64,000 nucleotides of DNA from Eledone cirrhosa (lineage: Eukaryota > Mollusca > Cephalopoda > Octopoda > Eledonidae): contig OZ024759.1 in assembly GCA_964016885.1 (NCBI GenBank), positions 6,342,433-6,406,432 on the forward strand. The letters are read 5' to 3'. The notes below the pieces were generated by a model. That model was not told the origin of the DNA and ran no database searches. It was given only the letters and a program-made list of their open reading frames with translations. Position 1 is the first letter of the stretch; every line of letters begins with the position of its first letter. This document shows positions 35,020-47,212 of this stretch, in pieces. The position numbers were made by a program, and so were the translations under genes.

Positions 35020-35640
35020 AACATAAAAAAAAGAATGTGACCTGGGAATTACAGTCAGCAGTAATTTGCGTTGGACGAAGCACGTCTCTAAAATTGTCAA
35101 GAAGGCCGAGGGTGTCTTAGCATCACTCAGCAAGACCTTTGTCAGCCGTTCTCCAGCTATCTATTTAAAGCTGTATATATCTATGGTGTGGCCACACTTG
35201 GAATGAGCATCACCAGTCAGGAACCTCTATCATGCTCAGAACATTGACCTCCTGGAAACTGGTCAGAGACGTGCAACCAAACGAATACCCTCCATCAGGC
35301 ATCTACCATACTCTGAACGCCTTGGATCCCTGGGCATGGATACATTAAAGCTCTGTCATCTGGCAACTGACTTGGTAGACACACAAGATTGTTAACCATC
35401 TTGCCAACAACAACCCTGAGTACCTTTTTGATTTCTATGTGTCTAACACACGTGGACATGCCCACAAAGTCAGAAAACAGCACAGTTCCCATGACTTTCG
35501 GAAACATTTTTTCATGCTAAGAGTTGCTGAAGCATGGAACAAACTACCTGCATCAGTTGTTAGATGTCAGGACACTGCATCCTTTAAAACCTCCATGCTT
35601 CCTGAGATTCGCCAACACTACACCTAATATTCCCCCTTCC
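35020..35640 (+). pseudogene. LINE RT C-terminus, CR1/Jockey-like
   Basis: Broken frames give CDLGITVSSNLRWTKHVSKI, VKKAEGVLASLSKTFVSRS, the tract VWPHLE, DLLETGQRRATKRIPSIRHL and YSERLGSL, then RVAEAWNKLPASVV. This is the post-RT region of CR1/Jockey-group LINEs. There are several stops and frameshifts. Upstream EN and RT are missing. It ends before a TA-rich tract. Confidence 0.7.
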
Positions 35641-35791
35641 ATACACATACACACATGTATATCATGACTCATACACTATTCACTTCCCTGACATTTGTAT
35701 ATTATTCTATGTACTATACATTCACCTTTGATGAGTTGTAGTGTTCCTGAGCACTTTACACAATAATTTCATTATTATAAATGGTATATAA

Positions 35792-35839
<48 letters not shown>

Positions 35840-36294
35840 TGTCTCTTTCTTTATGTCAGGTCACCAGTTGGTGCTACTGGTAACATGTATCCCAGTACAA
35901 CCTGACTCATGGTCGGGTCGTTGGCGACTAAACTGGCAACCCCACCAAGGTTCCTTGGTGAGGAGGGTGACTTTGGACATCCTGCAGGACTAAAAACAAA
36001 ACCTGTCAAAGGGCAAAGGAGCTCTTAAGAGTCAATGGCCATCCAAAATCACTGGGAGAGATGACCCCTTAGCCTTTGTCAAGGCAGAATTCTAGGAGAA
36101 GGAAAACTCTGATATAACACCTGCAACCCTGATGGTATCCAATGATGTTGACTTGTTCTTCTTTTTGGTAAATATCGTCTTGGTTAAGAGAGTGGGACTG
36201 GCTTTGTACAGTGCCTTTGCTCACTATAAAAGCTTCACGGCACAGGCATTGCTTTATATCTGGAGATCTCTCTGCACTTGTCGTCACATGGTAC
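35641..36294. other. unassigned sequence with a (TA)n tract
   Basis: (TA)n at 35789-35835. The sequence that follows (caggtcaccagttggtgcta) is probably an old repeat; no protein recognised. Confidence 0.4.
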
Positions 36295-36438
36295 CATAAT
36301 TGTCACAGGTGTAGTGTTTGCACCAGAGTTTTCAAGTCCCTGGCTGGACTAAAAAGTCACACTCGTTCAGCGCATCGGTAGGGGTTCTCCTACATGGATA
36401 TAAAGTAGTGGCCGTACTCGAAAACGAGTTGGCAGCCA

Positions 36439-36440
<2 letters not shown>
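36295..36440 (+). pseudogene. C2H2 zinc-finger fragment, probably from a LINE ORF
   Basis: The plus strand encodes CSVCTRVFKSLAGLKSHTRS then AH, a C-x2-C-x12-H-x4-H finger. Single fingers of the type SxAGLKxH occur at the C-terminus of some molluscan LINE ORFs (from memory). A host zinc-finger exon is less likely, because no splice sites or neighbours support it. Confidence 0.4.
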
Positions 36441-36474
<34 letters not shown>

Positions 36475-36476
<2 letters not shown>

Positions 36477-37212
36477 GGTCACCTACCTAGGTGATCGAAT
36501 TAGCAGTGGAGGTGGGTGTTTGGAAAGTACAGTAACCAGGGTAAGAATGGGATGGAAGAAGTTCAGGGAGCTACTGACACTGCTAGCTGCAAAAGGCTTC
36601 TCCCTCAAAATGAAAGGCAGACTATGATGTGTGTATACGAACAACAATGTTACATGGTAGTGAGACCTGGGCGCTGTCTGTAGAAGACTTACGTAGATTA
36701 GAAAGAAACGAAGCCTGCATGCTCCGATGGATGTGTAACAGTAATCTATGCGAACGGCAAAGCATAAACGAACTGAGCATATGTTGTGTGCAGGAGAGGA
36801 GGTTGCGTTGGTATGGACATGTGATGCATATGAAGGATGACAGCTGCATCAAAAGGTGCAGAGCACTAGAAGTCGATGGAAGCCATGGAGTGGGGAGACC
36901 CAAGAAGACCTGGGATGAGGTGATAAAAGCCGACCTTACCCAATTACACCTCTCAAAGGCGATGACACACGACCATGACTTCTGGCGTCACACAGTAATA
37001 CAGAAGACCTGACTTCGCACGGGAACAAGCCGAAGCTAAAGCATATAGACAATATGCCCCCACCCTTTCCACTGTAAAGTGGAGGTATAGGCGCCATGGA
37101 AAAAAGAGCAAGACAAGGTTAGCCGACTGGACACTGCCCACAACAGGACTACCCGTCTAACCCATGCTAGCGTTGAAGAACGGACGTAAAACGGTGATGA
37201 TGATGATGATAT
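36475..37212 (+). pseudogene. RTE-like LINE C-terminus with 3' tail
   Basis: Encodes YLGDRISSGGGCLESTVTRV-like sequence, then [20 protein letters not shown] and [20 protein letters not shown] with GVGRPKKTWDEVIKADL. One frameshift lies near 36625. The 3' UTR ends in (GATGAT)n at 37193-37210. It is 5' truncated at a (TA)n tract. Confidence 0.88.
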
Positions 37213-38530
37213 TATCATCATCATCATCATCATTTTACGTCCGCTTTTCCCTGATTGCAAGGGTGAGACAGGTCCTATGAAGCACGACAACTCTCCACTT
37301 GTCACGGTCCTTCGTCATCTCCTCCGTGAGATTCAGCGATCTGAGGTCAGCTGTCATCTCCGCCCATGTTTTTCGTGGTTTTCCTCTATTGGGTCTTCCT
37401 TCCACTGGGATTTCTTGGCACTTCTTTACCCAGCAGTCATCCTCCATGTGTATCACATGTCCATACAAACACAGTATTCTCTCTCGCACACTACAGTTTA
37501 CCCTTCTTATACTCAGTTTCTCCCTCAATTCATCTATGTTTGGTCATTCACGCACATTGACATTGCACCTCCAATGGAGCATGCTAGCTTCATTTCTCTC
37601 CATCCATCGCATATCCTCTGTAGTTGCTGCCCATGTCTCAATACCATGCAGCATCATGCATCACACACAGGCATCATATAACCGGCCTTTTGTTCATAGG
37701 GAGAAACCCTTCTTTGTCAACAGAAGAAGCAGCTCCCTAAACTTCTTCCTACTCGTCCTTATTCTAGATACTATGGCCTCGGAGCACCCTCCCCCTTGCT
37801 AATCTGATCACCTAGGTATCAGAAGCTATCAACCACCTCTATAGAACCTACCTGCATTTAAAAAATGTGTCTATCACTGCGACTTCTACTGTCAAATTTC
37901 CCTGTACATCTACTGCATATGTAGTTTTCCCTACCTGTTAGTTTGCCAGCTATCCCACTACGCCTCTAGTGTACCCAAGATTTTATAGAATTTATGCCAA
38001 CTCCTTTTCTACATATTGAACATGGCCATTTCCCTGATGGAATCAGGGTTTTGTCCTCTTTCCTACTTATCAACACTTTAGTCTTAGCTAGATTTACTCT
38101 CAGTCCTCTTGCTTCCAACTGCTGTTTCCATAGCCAGAATTTATTCTCTAGCTCCTCTACTGATTCTGCTATAAGAACCAGATCGTCAGCATAGAGAAGT
38201 TCCCATGGGCAGCCAGTCTTAAACTCCTCTGTTATGGCTTGGAGGACTATAATGAACAAGAGTGCGCTGAGGACTGAACCTTGATGCACTCCTACTTGTA
38301 TCTGGAATTCCTCACTAAACTCCATTCCTACTCTCACTTTACTGACAGCACCCCTGTACATAGCTTGCACTGTCCTCACAAGCCATTCCTCAACACCTAG
38401 TTTCCTTGGGGACCACCAGATGACAGATTGGGGCGCTCTATCAAAGGCCTTCTCTAGGTCAACAAAAGCTAAGTATAGTGGCTTATTCTTCTCTAAGAAC
38501 CTCTCTTGTAGTTGTCTCACTAAGAAGTGG
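37213..38530 (-). pseudogene. RTE-like LINE, RT to 3' tail, inverted and tail-to-tail with the previous copy
   Basis: The (ATC)n tail at 37215-37232 faces the tail of the plus-strand copy. On the minus strand: RT with [33 protein letters not shown] and LLYADDLVLIAES (YADD intact), then WPCSICRKGVGINSI and, in other frames, the C-terminus. The PHD-like finger has lost part of its Cys pairs. It begins within the RT, so it is 5' truncated near 38530. Confidence 0.88.
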
Positions 38531-39010
38531 GTATCTGTATTTATGCTAGTCTAGAATTCAAAATCTCCGTTTTTCTCTCGGATTTTTCAATTAATATTTT
38601 ACATGTTTTTAATAATATGTCTCATTCTGTTGGACCCTTCCTAAAAACTAACCTTCTAGTATTATTATTAATTAATTATTCTAGAACCTTCCTGCATCTC
38701 GCTCGCTAACTTTGTAAACACTTTGCTCCTTCTCTCATACCCCCCCCCCCCCCCGTCTGATCGCAAGTATAAAATAAACCTTGCTGGGTTCCCAAGGACA
38801 GAATTTATCTATCTATCTAATCTATCTTATGGACGATCTGTCGATTTTGAGAATGTAAGGAAAATACTTGTCTTTCCTTTTACCTGTAGTCGACTCAATA
38901 GAGTTTTAAACTTGTATTTATGCCAGTCTAGAATTCAAATTCTTCGTTTTTCTCTTGGATTTTCAATTAATATTTTACATATTTTTAATATGTCTCATTC
39001 TTTGCAGCAA
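38531..39010. repeat. dispersed repeat, copy 1 and start of copy 2
   Basis: 38537-38640 and 38918-39003 are ~90% alike (gtctagaattcaaattcttc, caattaatattttacatatt). Then ctagaaccttcctaaaaact-like sequence recurs at 39150-39200, after a SINE. The class is unknown. A 16-base C run sits at 38740-38755 and (ATCT)n at 38807-38828. Confidence 0.65.
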
Positions 39011-39149
39011 AGAGTTACGGCCTTTTATGGTCTGAGTTCAAATCCCGCCGAGGTACTTTGCCTTTCATCCTTACGGGGCCGATAAAATAAAGTACCAGTA
39101 ATACACTGGGATAATTGCTGGCCTTGTGCCAAAAGTAGAAACAATTATT
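39011..39149 (+). mobile_element. octopus tRNA-derived SINE, 5' truncated
   Basis: Contains gagttcaaatcccgccgagg (B-box side), gataaaataaagtaccagta and ends gtagaaacaattatta. It is inserted in the dispersed repeat at 38918-39200. Confidence 0.85.
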
Positions 39150-39392
39150 ATTACTTAATTATTCTAGAACCTTCCTAAAAACTAATCTTCTCCTAAAGTT
39201 ACCCATTTCTCGCCCCCCCCCCCCCCCACACACACACACAACCACCATTGCTATATGGTCCAATCATAACTCAGCGGCTTTAGTAAGTTCTCTAACAAAT
39301 CAGTATAGCAAAGCTGCCACCCCGGTTACTACTCCTTAAGTTTAGACCTGTTTGATGGGTTGACTGCCGAAATTTGGAAAGTCTAAGCACTC

Positions 39393-42300
39393 AATGACAA
39401 TGTCACAGATGAAGATAAATTCACCTCCCGCTGCAAGACGAGAATACAAGGACCCCTCTTTATTTCAGACACGGATGACCAACAAAATCCCGTCTCCCAC
39501 ACCCCTCCCTGCCCCTCCAACCCATACATCCCACCCTCCCAACTTCAGAGTTGGTACCATGAACGTAGGCACATTGAAAGGTCGCTCAAATGAGGTTGTA
39601 GAGATGCTTGAACGTAAAGAAGTTGATGTTTGTTGTATTCAAGAGACTAGGTGGAGAGGGGGATCTGCCAGATTCATCGTGGGTAAAAAACGATGCTATA
39701 AACTTTTCTGGGTGGGAAATGACAACAGACAGGGTGGAGTAGGAATTATGTTAGCTGAATAATGGGTAGATAAGGTAATTGACGTAAATATAGTGAATGA
39801 CAGAATAATTAAAATAAGACTAGTTCTAAATAGAATTACTGTAACAATAATATCTGCTTATGCACCCCAATCTGGTTTACCTGACGTTATAAAGGACAGG
39901 TTCTATGAGATGCTAATGCACACTACCTCCCAAATAACCGACAGTAACTGCATAACTATAGCTGGCGATCTAAACGGTCACATTGGACAACATAGTGATG
40001 GCTATGATGGAATCCATGGAGGCTATGGGGTTGGAAATAAAAATGAGGAGGGCTTCAGAATCCTGGAATTCTGTGATGCTAATAACCTAACTATCTGTAA
40101 CACAAACTTCAAAAAATGAGAAAACCACTTGATCACCTATAGATCAGGGGAACACGCCAGCCAGATAGATTATATCCTTACTAGAAGACGGGACAAAGTG
40201 TCTGTTGTAAACACTAAACCTTCCAACATAGCCTAGCAGTTAGTGACCTCATAGTCAGGAATAGACGTACTCGACGACAGAGGAAGTCTACCTTGAGGAG
40301 AAGAATATGGAAGTTGAAGGACCCCATAGCCAGTGACAAATTTAAAAGCTTATTACTTGATTCCTTTGACAATAAGGAAGAGCAATTAGAGACGCGCAAT
40401 ATAGAGGAACAATGGCAATTCTTGAAAGTGAACCTGCTGAAAGCAACAGATGTAATCTGTGGCTGGAGCAGACCTATAGGCAGGGGGAGAGTAACGTGGT
40501 GGTGGAACAGTAAGGTGGAAGAGACAATCAAGGCCAAAAAGCAGGCTTGGAAAGTATGGCAGGATGGGAAGTAGAGAGCACTATCAAGTGGCCAGGAGAG
40601 AAGCTAGGAGACAAGTGTACCTTGCAAAAAGGGAAGCAGAGGATAGAAAGTTCAAGCATGTTCTACAACGTGAGGACAAAAAACGTGAGGTGTTCAGGAT
40701 TGCTAGACAATGTGTCAAGGAAAACCGTGATATTGTCGGGGAGAAGTGTGTCCTTAATGATGATGGTGTACTTGCCCTCACTGATACTGATAAGAAGATA
40801 GCCTGGAAGTGTCACTATGAGAGACTACTAAATGAGGAGAATAAATGGGAAAAAGATAGTCTGCCCCAAATCGATCCAATAGAAGGACCAGCAGTGCAAG
40901 TTAAAGGTAGTATAATAAGTAAGGCAATCAAAGATATGAAGACAGGTAAGGCAGCTGGACATTCGGAGATAGTTGCTGAGATGTTGAAGGAATCTGGAAT
41001 GGTGGGACATACTATGGTCACCCGTATAGTTAACCAAGTCATACAGAATGGGGTCATACCAAAAGACTGGCGTAGCAGCATCATCATTAACTGCTACAAG
41101 GGTAAAGAGGATGCTCTAGATAGGGGAAACTATAGAGGCATTAAGTTAGTTGACCAGGTCATGAAGGTCACAGAAAGAGTTATAGCACAACTAATCAGAG
41201 AGCGAATTGATCTAGATGAAATGCAGTTTGGGTTTGTGTCAGGTAAAAGTACCACAGATGCTCTTTTCCTTGTACGACAACTACAGGAGAAGTACCTAGC
41301 TAAAAGTAAACCCCTCTACTTAGCTTTTGTAGACTTGGAGAAAGCCTTTGACAGAGTCCCCTGCTCTATTATCTGGTGGGCCCTTAGAAAGCTAGGAGTA
41401 GATGAATGGCTTGTGAGAGCTATACAAGCCATGTATAAAGAAACAATCAGCAAGGTTAGAATTAACAATGAATATAGTGAAGAATTTAGTGTAAAAGTTG
41501 GTGTTCATCAAGGCTCTGTCCTTAGCCCCCTCCTATTTATTATTGCCCTTCAGGCTATAACAGAGGAGTTCAAGACTGGCTGCCCATGGGAACTCCTATA
41601 TGCAGATGATCTAACGCTCATAGCTGAATCAATGGCTGAACTAGAGAAGAAATTCCAAACATGGAAGGAAGCATGGCCTAGAATCAAAAGGCCTTAAAGT
41701 TAACTTGTCTAAAGTTCTAGTTTAACTAAAGTTCTAGTTTGTAGAAAAGAAAATAAGGCACAGGTGTTCTCGGGGAAATGGCCATGCTCAGTGTGTAGGA
41801 AAGGAGTAGGCAGAAATTCCATTTTATGTTCCAAATGCAAAGTATGCGTACATAAAAGATGTAGTGGGATCACAGGTAAACTATCTAAGAACGTAGACTT
41901 TATATGTGGCCGATGCTCAGGTGCAATAAGTAGCAAGTATCCACAGAATACAAGCTCCTTCTATTGCCCAGATGGTTCTATAGAAATAGTGGACACTTTC
42001 CGTTACCTGGGTGACAAAATCAGCAGTGGTGGAGGGTGTTCTGAAAGTAGAGTAGCCAGAAGTACAGTCAGAATGGGATGGAAAAAGTTCAGAGAGCTTA
42101 TACCACTGTTGGCCACAAAAGGTTTCTCTCTAAAAATGAAATGCAGATTGTATGATGCTTGTATACGAACAGCAATTCTACATGGCAGTGAGGTATGGGC
42201 ATTACGTGCAGAGGACCTGCGCAGACTGGAAAGGAACGAAGCATGCATGCTCTGTTGGATGTGTAATAGTAATATACGTGGACGGCAAAGCATAAATGAA

Positions 42301-42989
42301 CTAAGTGAGAAATTAGGAATAAGAGGGATCAGATGCTGTTTACTTGAGAGAAGACTATGTTGGTATGGCCACGTGATGCGCATGAAAGACGACAGCTGTA
42401 TAAAAAAGTGCAGGGCAATCAAAATTGATGGTAGTTACGGAGTAGGTAGACCCAGAAATACCTGGGACGATCTGATAAATTCCGACCTTACACACTTACA
42501 CCTCTCCAAGACAATGTCACTGGACCGAGATCTTTGGCGCTATGCAGTAATACAGAAAACCCGCCTTGTCTATGTACAAAGCGAAACCTACAGTCAGTAG
42601 GCACCTCTTAACCAAATATACACCTCTATCCACTACCCCTACCCTATCATCCCACTCCCACCAACACCACCCTCTCTCTGTAAAGTTGTTTCCACAACAT
42701 CCAGTCCAAACAAATAAAATAATGAGATCGAGATCGTGTAGGTGTCACGACAAAAAACACACAGTCCACGCTGTAATGTGGCCGTGTAGGTAACAAGGTA
42801 AAAAGTTCCCAGTTCCACACTGTAAATGTGGTTGGTGTTAGGAAGGGCATCCAGCCGTAGAAAACCTGCCAGACAGTCCTATATGAGTGAGACATGGTCA
42901 CCCGACCAACCTTGCCTCAAGTGGGACAACTCCCGTCTAACCCATGCTAGCGTGGAAGATGGACGTTAAACGAAGATGATGATGAGATG

Positions 42990-42990
<1 letters not shown>
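39393..42990 (+). mobile_element. RTE-like LINE, nearly complete
   Basis: This is the longest RTE copy in the window: AP endonuclease, RT, PHD-like finger, C-terminal tail and a 390-bp 3' UTR ending gttaaacgaagatgatgatg. The 3' UTR shares atcc-rich and agtccac(g)ctgtaatgtgg modules with all the short RTE ends listed. It is broken by stops and frameshifts. No target duplication could be assigned, because it ends in (TA)n. Confidence 0.9.
39394..42600 (+). pseudogene. RTE ORF (endonuclease, RT, PHD-like finger), broken
   Basis: EN: VGTMNVGTLKGRSNEVVEML, CCIQETRWRG and GDLNGHIGQ. Stops occur at 39760, 40117 and 40231, with a frame change to frame 3 until about 40570, then back to frame 1. [55 protein letters not shown] and [11 protein letters not shown] (YADD intact). 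Near 41680 a 4-bp insertion, and near 41710 a ~16-bp duplication, break the frame. A C4HC3 finger follows at 41776-41910 (CSVC...CSKC...H..C...CGRC), then YLGDKISSGGG and the tail [20 protein letters not shown], ending at 42598. Confidence 0.9.

Positions 42991-43076
<86 letters not shown>
42991..43076. repeat. (TA)n microsatellite
   Basis: Follows the RTE tail. Confidence 0.95.
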
Positions 43077-43078
<2 letters not shown>

Positions 43079-43135
43079 GTATTTTCATAGGAAGGGTAAA
43101 GGAAAGGAGAGTGTTCTATGTATACTACAGAGCTA

Positions 43136-43280
43136 TTTAATTATGTAATAAACAACATAAGACAATTATTCCATTTACCAAAGGTTTCACGAAGACAGAC
43201 GAGCTCAACACAGACGTCTGTCTTCGTGAAACCTTTGGTAAATGGAATAATTGTCTTATGTTGTTTTATTACTTAATTAT
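43136..43280. repeat. near-perfect hairpin, 65-bp arms, 13-base loop
   Basis: 43137-43201 is the inverse of 43215-43280 with one extra A and about one mismatch (ccatttaccaaaggtttcac / gtgaaacctttggtaaatgg). It is flanked by TA-rich sequence. It resembles other foldbacks in this window built from Penelope-like 3' ends, but the sequence differs. Confidence 0.95.
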
Positions 43281-43289
43281 ATATATATA

Positions 43290-43480
43290 GGGCGGTGAAT
43301 TGGCAGTATCGGTAGAGGGTTGGATGCCATGCTTTGATGCATAGAGTTACGGCCCTTGCCATTCTGAGTTCAAATCCCGCCGAGGTTAACTTTGCCTTTC
43401 ATCCTTACGGGGTCGATAAAATAAAGTACCAGTAATGCACTGGGTAATTGCTGGCCTTGTGCCAAAAGTAGAAACAATTA
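43290..43480 (+). mobile_element. octopus tRNA-derived SINE, full length
   Basis: Head ggcggtgaattggcagtatc, B-box region gagttcaaatcccgccgag, body gataaaataaagtaccagta, tail gtagaaacaatta followed by (TA)n. It sits between TA tracts, so no target duplication can be read. Confidence 0.92.
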
Positions 43481-43554
43481 TATATATATATATATATATA
43501 GTAATAATAAATGGGAAGACTAAAATCCGAAGAGGGCTTGATAAGGATTATATA

Positions 43555-43555
<1 letters not shown>

Positions 43556-43601
<46 letters not shown>

Positions 43602-43645
43602 TCATCATCATCATTTCATTTTACGTCCCCTTTTCCCTGCTTATA
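43556..43645 (-). mobile_element. (TA)n and a truncated RTE tail
   Basis: (TA)n to 43599, then catcatcatcatcatttcat and tttacgtccccttttccctg, the RTE tail on the minus strand, cut after about 45 bp. Confidence 0.7.
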
Positions 43646-44261
43646 TACATATATATCTATCTATATAATACTAAAAGTCTGTGATTGCTTTCTTGCTCGT
43701 CTGTAATGTAATACAGCCAAAAGGGCGCATAATGGAAAAATACTCCAATAATAAAATAACTCTGAAATGGGAATACAAACAGAATAAAACAAGTTTGGTG
43801 TAAATCAATATTTTCATTATTCAAAAAATACTTTTATTTGAATAGGATTAAAAAAATACATTAAAAAAATGTCTTTCAGTGATTTGTCAGTGAATATGAT
43901 TTCAAAAATACAAGTTGTTTGTACTTTAAGTATCTATTTTTCAGTTTTCTTTAAACAGGCGATATTTGAATTACAAACAAAAAACATTTTTAAGTGAATA
44001 TGACTGAAAAATACGAGTTGTTTCTACAGTAAATGTTTATTTAGAAATATTTTTAAGTGAATGTGATTTCGAAAATACAAGTTGTTGGTACAGTATTTAT
44101 ATTTTAGCTTTCTTTACACAGACAATATTTTAATTTCTTTAAAAATCATTTTCAAGTGAATACGATTAAAAACATGTTTTGGCATATTTAAAAAATATTC
44201 TTAGTGAGAATGACCTTCTAATTATATGTCTGTATATTTTAATTATTTTAAAATTATTTTT
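43646..44261. repeat. AT-rich degenerate repeat
   Basis: The motif ttttaagtgaatrtgattyc plus aaatacaagttgttkgtac recurs near 43890, 43990, 44050 and 44150 with spacings of about 70-110 bp. Origin unknown. Confidence 0.5.
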
Positions 44262-44296
44262 AAGTGAACGTAGACCCCAAAACACATGGGGTAAGG
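44262..44296 (+). mobile_element. left part of an RTE-like end interrupted by a hAT element
   Basis: gaacgtagaccccaaaacac continues across the hAT insert into tgataaattccgaccttaca at 45225. The uninterrupted paralogue is at 21498-21550 on the minus strand. Confidence 0.8.
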
Positions 44297-45216
44297 CAGT
44301 GATTCTCAACCTTTTTTTGGCCAATGTCACACCTTGGAACACATGAAAAAATAGCGACACACCTGGCTAAATATAGAAAAATAAATCAAAGAACGCCTAC
44401 ATACTTATACAATTTTTATTCGCTAACAATGTTTCATCCATACCGTGGAGCAAAAATCCTCAGAGCGTAATTAATAAAAAATATAGTGCTGAATATAAGC
44501 TCTACCAAGCTTAGTCACCAGAACAGTAGAGAAACTGTACAGGATAGCATGAGGGAGATTGGATAGGATAAGGATGGAGAGAATGCGTACTGGGTTTAAT
44601 AGTCAACATTATAACAAACCACGATAATACAATAACACAAATGCACACTAATGACGATAACATTTTTTTTTTTTTCCAAAATATCAAAAAAAAGGCTTCT
44701 GTTACGATACAATGACTGGTTTTCTGATTCTAAAAATGTAAAAATCATCTTCATAGCTTATTTGGATTTTCTCAAAAGAACTCTGAAAATTACGTTATTT
44801 TTCAACCACTTTTGGTCATATTTCAGCAAAAATTAGGACTAGATGAAAAAGAAATACATCATTTGTCTCAGTTTTAGAGGTAGATTTTACCATAGAAGTG
44901 GAAAAATGATTCATGATATAAATTTTTTTTTCTTCCGGAGGGGTCCCACCTTAAGACATGTATTGACCAATATCTATTCATATGATCCATACTAATGACG
45001 AACGAAACAATAGAAGATATGGAATTTTTAGCATTGTGACATTTGGAAATATTTCGCTCATCCCTAAATGAACAAAGTTATGTGGTGCAACATGTAACAA
45101 CACAGACTGTGAATACTCAATTGGGATCACGTGGTTTTCACATTTTCTTAGTGTGCCGTTTAAAATTTTGCAGCATACTTACAAAGACCTCGCGGCACAC
45201 TGGTTGAGAATCACTG
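44297..45216. mobile_element. non-autonomous hAT-type transposon, 920 bp
   Basis: The ends CAGTGATTCTCAACCTTTTT and, inverted, CAGTGATTCTCAACCAGTGT share 15 bases, typical of hAT. The flanking 8 bp are gggtaagg (44289-44296) and ggataagg (45217-45224), one mismatch. A paralogous empty site at 21498-21550 shows a single ggataagg. The interior is AT-rich with no transposase frame. Confidence 0.92.
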
Positions 45217-45482
45217 GGATAAGGTGATAAATTCCGACCTTACACACTTACACCTCTCTAAGACAATGTCACTGGATCGAGATGTTTGGCGCTACGCAGT
45301 AATACAGAAGACCCACCTTTCCTTACATACAAAGTTAACCTACAGTCAGTAGGCCCCTCTTAACCAAATATACACCCCACCTCACACCCTTTCTCTGTAA
45401 AGTTATGTTGGTACCACAACATCCAGTCCACAGTGTAAAGTGGTCGTGTAGAAAATGGACGTTAAACGATGATGATGATGAT
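45217..45482 (+). mobile_element. right part of the same RTE-like 3' end
   Basis: Encodes [20 protein letters not shown] and ends with gttaaacgatgatgatgatg. It is followed by (TA)n and a minus-oriented tail. Confidence 0.85.
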
Positions 45483-45493
45483 ATATATATATA

Positions 45494-45932
45494 TCATCAT
45501 CATCATCATCATCGTTTAACATCCATCTTCCACGCTAGCATGGGTTAGACGGTTTTGTACCATTTGATGCGGGAATGGTCGGGAGACTGTGTCTCTGGCA
45601 GGTTTTTTATAGCTGGATGCCCTTCCCAACACCAACTACCTTTACAGTGTGGACTGGGAGCCTTTTCACCGTGTCTCCTACACGACCACCTTACAGTGTC
45701 GACGGAATCTTTTTACCGTGTCTCCTACGCGGCCACCTTACACTGCAGATTGTTGTGTCATCGACACAGATGGAACGGGAGAGGGAGGATGGGATAGGGT
45801 GTGAGGGTGGGGTGTACATTGAGTTAAGAGGTGCCTACTGACTAGGTTTGTATGCAATGGCAGTCGGGTCTTCTGTACAACCGCATGGCGCCAAAGTCTC
45901 GGTCTGGTGTCATTGTCTTAGAGAGGTGTGTA
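45494..45932 (-). mobile_element. RTE-like 3' end, tail-to-tail with 45217-45482
   Basis: catcatcatcatcatcatcg then tttaacatccatcttccacg, the 3' UTR modules (tttacagtgtggactgggag, twice varied), and at the inner end ccaaagtctcggtctggtgt, the last coding bases. It breaks off at gaggtgtgtag. Confidence 0.85.
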
Positions 45933-46129
45933 GCGGAGCTACTTGCTTGGTGTGTATTAATAATCTATCCAGGCGTGATTTGGCTAAAGTCAGACCACTC
46001 GTAAGCTGCATATGGATATATATCAACTTCCACCAGCTAAAAGATTCCTGCTTCTTTGGTAAAAACTAGCCATTTGCCACTTTGAACTCTGAAAGGTCAA
46101 CATGACATTATGTAACCAGTGACATAATA

Positions 46130-46347
46130 TTATTTTTCTGCTAAAGGGCGGTGGATTGGCAGTATCGGTAGAGGGTCGGACGCCATGCTTTCCAGCGTAG
46201 TTACGTCCCTTTACCATCTGAGTTCAAATCCCGCCGAGGTTGACTTTGCCTTTCATCCTTACGGGGTCGATAAAATAAAGTACCAGTAATGCACTGGTAA
46301 TTGCTGGCCTTGTGCCTAAAGTAGAAACAATTATTTTTCTGCTAAAG
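46130..46347 (+). mobile_element. octopus tRNA-derived SINE with exact 17-bp target duplication
   Basis: The SINE is 46147-46330 (184 bp). The flanks 46130-46146 and 46331-46347 are both ttatttttctgctaaag. A-box region ggcagtatcggtagagggtc, B-box region gagttcaaatcccgccgag, 3' end gtagaaacaa. This is a complete copy with readable insertion limits. Confidence 0.97.
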
Positions 46348-46354
46348 ATATAAG

Positions 46355-47130
<776 letters not shown>

Positions 47131-47212
47131 GAAGGTGAGTAATATTGTAGAACAATAAAACTATGCATATATCAGATAAGTAGCACTCAACAGTTGGTAG
47201 AACTGGAGTATA

